A stretch of DNA of 12,500 nt from Symbiodinium natans. Taxonomy: Eukaryota > Sar > Dinophyceae > Suessiales > Symbiodiniaceae. How positions within the stretch are numbered: the first letter of the stretch is position 1; each line of letters starts with the position of its first letter. Positions 10,441 through 12,500 of the stretch are shown here, in pieces. Position numbers and translations under genes: made by a program. Under the pieces are notes generated by a model. The model was not told the DNA's origin. It ran no database searches and was given only the letters and a program-made list of their open reading frames with translations. Location: the NCBI GenBank assembly GCA_905221605.1, contig CAJNDS010002523.1, positions 2,106,300 to 2,118,799 on the forward strand. Reading direction: 5' to 3'.

Positions 10441-10671
10441 CCGCGGTTCCCGATCCAAGATCCCCCGGGTCTCCTGCGAGGGAGACATGCGAAGCTCGTT
10501 CTGGTCTGCGACTGGCCAAACAATTCCTCGGCTGGCCCCGGTTTAGGGATGTAAGGATCTGGGGATTGCCCTTAGGGTTTAGGTATAGAAATTGTATAGG
10601 GTTTGGGTCCCAATAAGTTTTTACCAAGAGTTTTGACCGAAAGTTTTGTTTTTGGAACTATGTTTCATGTT

Positions 10672-10826
10672 TTTTTGGGGGGTGGGGGAATGGGGCCCAT
10701 TTGGGGGAGATCTGCGGGGAAGATCTGGGAAGAGAGCTGATGAGGAGGGGAGGAGAGGAAGGGAGGGGATGAAAGGAGGGGGGGTGGGAGGGAGGAGGGG
10801 ACGGGGAGGGGAGGGGGGAGGGGAGT
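10672..10826. repeat. G-rich purine tract downstream of the unknown gene's stop codon
   Basis: About 150 nt of almost only G and A with many runs of three or more G. On the gene's own strand it is a C/T tract beginning about 23 nt after the TAA. It has strong G-quadruplex potential on the plus strand. It may lie in the 3' UTR or mark the end of transcription; that is inference. Confidence 0.75.
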
Positions 10827-10848
10827 CCTCTTTGTGGAGTTGCCTCAG

Positions 10849-11076
10849 TTAGTCGAGGTAGCCGATCATGTTCGCCATAGCCTTGGCGTCCCGCTGCCAT
10901 AAGTCCTGTTGGGCTTCCGTCAGCTCACCTGAGAATGGACTTGAAAGCTCTAGGGTCAGAAGCGCTGCAGGCGATGCGCCTTGCGCTCGCTCGTTAAGAC
11001 TGTCGATGATTTCGCCCAGGTCGCTGATCTGCCATCTTCGGCGCGGGCGGCGTTCTAGGAGGGGTTGTTTGTACAC
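10849..11076 (-). CDS. Unknown gene: terminal exon with stop codon
   Basis: Seventy-five codons and TAA, beginning at AG|GTG: VYKQPLLERRPRRRWQISDL, then GEIIDSLNERAQG and, at the C-terminus, AKAMANMIGYLD. A basic linker is followed by two probable acidic amphipathic helices. A GTGAGC inside (about 10931) with a CAG|G 23 nt later could be a tiny intron, but the frame is open without it. A G-rich tract follows the stop. Confidence 0.6.
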   Translation of the reverse strand: MYKQPLLERRPRRRWQISDLGEIIDSLNERAQGASPAALLTLELSSPFSGELTEAQQDLWQRDAKAMANMIGYLD

Positions 11077-12500
11077 CTCTTGTGTGCTTGTTCTACTGTT
11101 TTTGATAACGGCGGCTCGTGAAATCAGTCACTGCAATGGCCGTCACAAGCTTCCTCTTAAGAGCTGAGCGCCAGACCACGACGGACAAATGGAAGTGAAT
11201 CGGCTGCAGGAAGAAACGCTGGAGCCAGAGTTGTGGACTGATGCGCACGCAATCCCTGCACTGGACGTGTAACGGCCGAAACCCAGCCTCCCCACCCCTC
11301 CCAATAGTTCCAAAAAACAAAACGTTTCGGTCAAAACGTACTCGCTTGCGCTGAAGCACACGCGTGTCTGTGTGTGGGCAGATGAATGCAGCTGCTCGCT
11401 CTGTTTTTTCATACCAGCGTCACCTCCCAGAGGTAGACGCAGCTCCAGTCAGTCCTCCTTGGGACGGAGCCGCTTTAAAAAATTGGAGAGCACCCCAGAA
11501 TCCAAACATGCAGTCGTTGGAATATTCTCCAACCCTGGCATGCCTTTCCCCCCCCGCGTCACCGTGCACCCGGACCGTCAGGGAAGTCCTTTTCGGCTTG
11601 CCGGGTCTGATGACGAGGACGGGAGCCTCCGACACCCGAAAACTCAAGTGGCACCTCAGATGTTCATAGATCGCCCCGTCCAGACCACGGCTCCTTAGAA
11701 ATTCCAGGCAGGAGGCGTTTTGTTTAATGGCTCTACACTGAGTTCCAGGCTTGCAGGAGAAGGCCGTCACCGGGGCGTTTGCGGCTCGGTTTTCGCCCTT
11801 TGTAAGCTTGTTCTTCTGGTGCTTGCTCATGACCTTTAAGGCACGATGAAACTCTTTGCAAGCAATGCATGAAAGGAAGCTTGAAATGACCTTGTTGGTG
11901 CTCATGGCGAAAAGTCGGGTTCTCGGCGGGGAGCGGGGTAGCAGCTAGAAAAATGCAAGTTGCTCAAGTATCACTTGCCAGTCGCCAAGGACCCGTGCAC
12001 CACGCATGAATGCTGGGCAGCAACGCACCAAAAAGCTCCCTCGGAACGATCCGGACCTTTTTTTACTTGCAGTTGCGGCGCGTGTACTTGATTGAGTCCG
12101 TAATCTCACTCGCACGGAGCCACAGCCTGGCACATGTTGCAATCCAAACAAAACATCTTGCGAAAAGCACCTTGGAGTTGAGCACGGGCCTCAACTGCTG
12201 GCGGATCTTCTTGCGAAGTTCACCGTCCTTGAGGGCCGCCAGCACCTGAGACGGAAGCAAGCTTTGTCCTATTTTTAAAGACTGACCGGCAGGCGAGCCT
12301 CTTTGTGCGCGGCAATCGGCTCCTTGCCCGCCTTCAACTGCACGTACATCCACTGCTTGTAGCGAAGCGTCATGGAAGACGACACGAAACTTACCATTTT
12401 TTGGGGACAGACCTCTGCATCTGTCGAAGGGCGACGGTTCAGGGCCATCTCAATCAAAATCGACCTTACCGTTCTGCGCGGTTTGCAGTGCACTGCGGGC
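10849..12500 (-). CDS. Unknown multi-exon protein gene, 3' part
   Basis: Same strand as the channel, upstream of it, 5' end outside the window. Exons that fit in phase: 12500-12287 (open, includes LRYKQWMYVQLKAGKEP), 12245-12171, 11944-11891; then less certain coding at 11905-11420 and 11143-11300; and a final exon 11076-10849 ending in TAA. Introns where seen use GT-AG with AG|G acceptors and are short (41 nt between the first two). I do not recognise the product. The visible segments are charged and mostly helical-looking, without a signal peptide, membrane helix or catalytic motif I can name. Unlike the neighbouring channel gene, no TTTAGGG arrays lie in its introns. Confidence 0.6.
11143..11300 (-). 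other. Probable coding segment of the unknown gene
   Basis: One minus-strand frame reads GFRPLHVQCRDCVRISPQLW then LQRFFLQPIHFHLSVVVWR. The pattern of aromatic and hydrophobic residues looks like a folded protein. There is a faint resemblance to the repeated PI-x-L-S motifs of VPS13-type lipid-transfer proteins (FLQPIHFHLS), which is too short to rely on. The frame closes at a TAG near 11093, so an intron must follow if it is coding. Confidence 0.35.
11420..11905 (-). other. 161-codon open frame overlapping the unknown gene
   Basis: Begins MSTNKVISSFLSCIACKEF and runs to a TGA at 11420-11422. Cysteine and lysine containing, no recognised domain. Within it an alternative splice frame after AG|GTGCC (about 11630) gives VPLEFSGVGGSRPRHQTRQA and is equally plausible. 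An uninterrupted frame of this length at this base composition is uncommon by chance, but I cannot say which reading is used. It could be one long exon or a chance frame in an intron. Confidence 0.35.
11891..11944 (-). CDS. Unknown gene: exon with LLPRSPPRTRLF
   Basis: Eighteen codons, LLPRSPPRTRLFAMSTNK, between TTTCTAG and AAG|GTCATT, phase 0. Proline/arginine rich, likely disordered. The internal ATG also starts a 161-residue open frame that reads through the donor, so intron retention, or a longer exon here, is possible. Confidence 0.45.
12171..12245 (-). CDS. Unknown gene: exon with KDGELRKKIRQQLRP
   Basis: Twenty-five codons, phase 0 at both ends: VLAALKDGELRKKIRQQLRP then VLNSK. Acceptor TCTCAG|GTGC, donor AAG|GTGCTT. 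A highly basic amphipathic helix is likely. Good splice sites and in-phase neighbours make this the best-supported internal exon of the gene. Confidence 0.62.
12287..12500 (-). CDS. Unknown gene: first visible exon(s)
   Basis: One frame is open from about 12493 to the donor CCG|GTCAGT at 12286. The best-looking part reads MTLRYKQWMYVQLKAGKEP then IAAHKEARLP. Two GTAAG sequences inside (at about 12466 and 12395) might be donors of additional introns, so the upstream half may be intron. It joins in phase 0 to the next exon. Confidence 0.5.

Larger units (their letters stand above)
10630..11337. repeat. Near-identical 32-34-bp inverted repeats around the last exon of the unknown gene
   Basis: GTTTTGACCGAAAGTTTTGT followed by TTTTGGAACTAT (10630-10661) matches the reverse complement of 11304-11337 with only two single-base gaps. 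The arms are 642 nt apart and enclose the G-rich tract and the terminal exon 10849-11076. Possible terminal inverted repeats of an inserted element, or two copies of a dispersed sequence. I see no convincing target duplication. Confidence 0.8.

Noticed and set aside
10078-10523. Several long frames on both strands with Leu/Trp/Gly or Lys/Pro/Gln repeats
   Set aside because: Explained by the AAGCC-type tandem array and the flanking low-complexity tracts.
11143-11300. Assignment of the unknown gene to the VPS13 lipid-transfer family
   Set aside because: Only a ten-residue resemblance (FLQPIHFHLS). The rest of the gene shows no supporting motif, so no name was given.

Overview
The window looks like nuclear DNA of a dinoflagellate, probably of the Symbiodiniaceae/Suessiales or a similar lineage; I cannot name the genus. 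The evidence is many-exon genes, 3' splice sites of the AG|G type, 5' splice sites that include GC and apparently GA as well as GT, neighbouring genes on the same strand, a single-domain voltage-gated cation channel with C-terminal EF-hands, and pervasive plant/alveolate-type telomere-like repeats (TTTAGGG/CCCTAAA). There are no bacterial-style operons, no rRNA or tRNA that I can see, and no CRISPR.

Main gene (minus strand, about 8684 down to 384, continuing beyond the window's left edge): a voltage-gated cation channel. I could thread 13 consecutive exons by hand. They total 1,176 nt (392 codons) and keep one reading frame through 12 introns. In order they encode a pre-S1 segment, S1, S2, S3, an S4 with seven arginines, the S4-S5 linker, S5, the turret, the pore helix and filter, S6, EF-hand 1, a linker helix and EF-hand 2. 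Coding sequence is only about 14% of the span. The 5' end (start codon, N-terminal exons between about 8.9 and 9.8 kb) and the 3' end (below 384) are not resolved.

The introns of that gene are packed with interstitial telomere-like repeats in both orientations. Several introns have their own private monomer variant (TTTTAGGG, GGGTTTATA, CTCCTAAA, CCCTGAAA, TTAGGGC, TTTGGGG). Between the arrays lie short foldback elements. One complete 118-nt intron (6548-6665) has terminal inverted repeats just inside a 5-bp direct repeat that supplies the splice-site bases, which is the signature of an introner (a transposon that makes an intron). A 29-bp copy of the start of the EF-hand 2 exon, including its splice acceptor, is duplicated on either side of a 9-mer telomere-like array.

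Right part (about 9.5-12.5 kb): an intergenic or 5' region holds low-complexity tracts (an AAGCC-type array, C-rich and G-rich runs) and two long-range inverted repeats (9866-9916 with 10297-10348; 10630-10661 with 11304-11337). Then comes the 3' part of a second minus-strand, multi-exon gene of unknown function, ending with a stop codon at 10849-10851. Its introns lack the telomere-like repeats, in sharp contrast to the channel gene 2 kb away.

I see no functional link between the two genes beyond their head-to-tail orientation. The most interesting features are how intron, splice site and repeat merge in the channel gene, and the unusual non-acidic pore filter.
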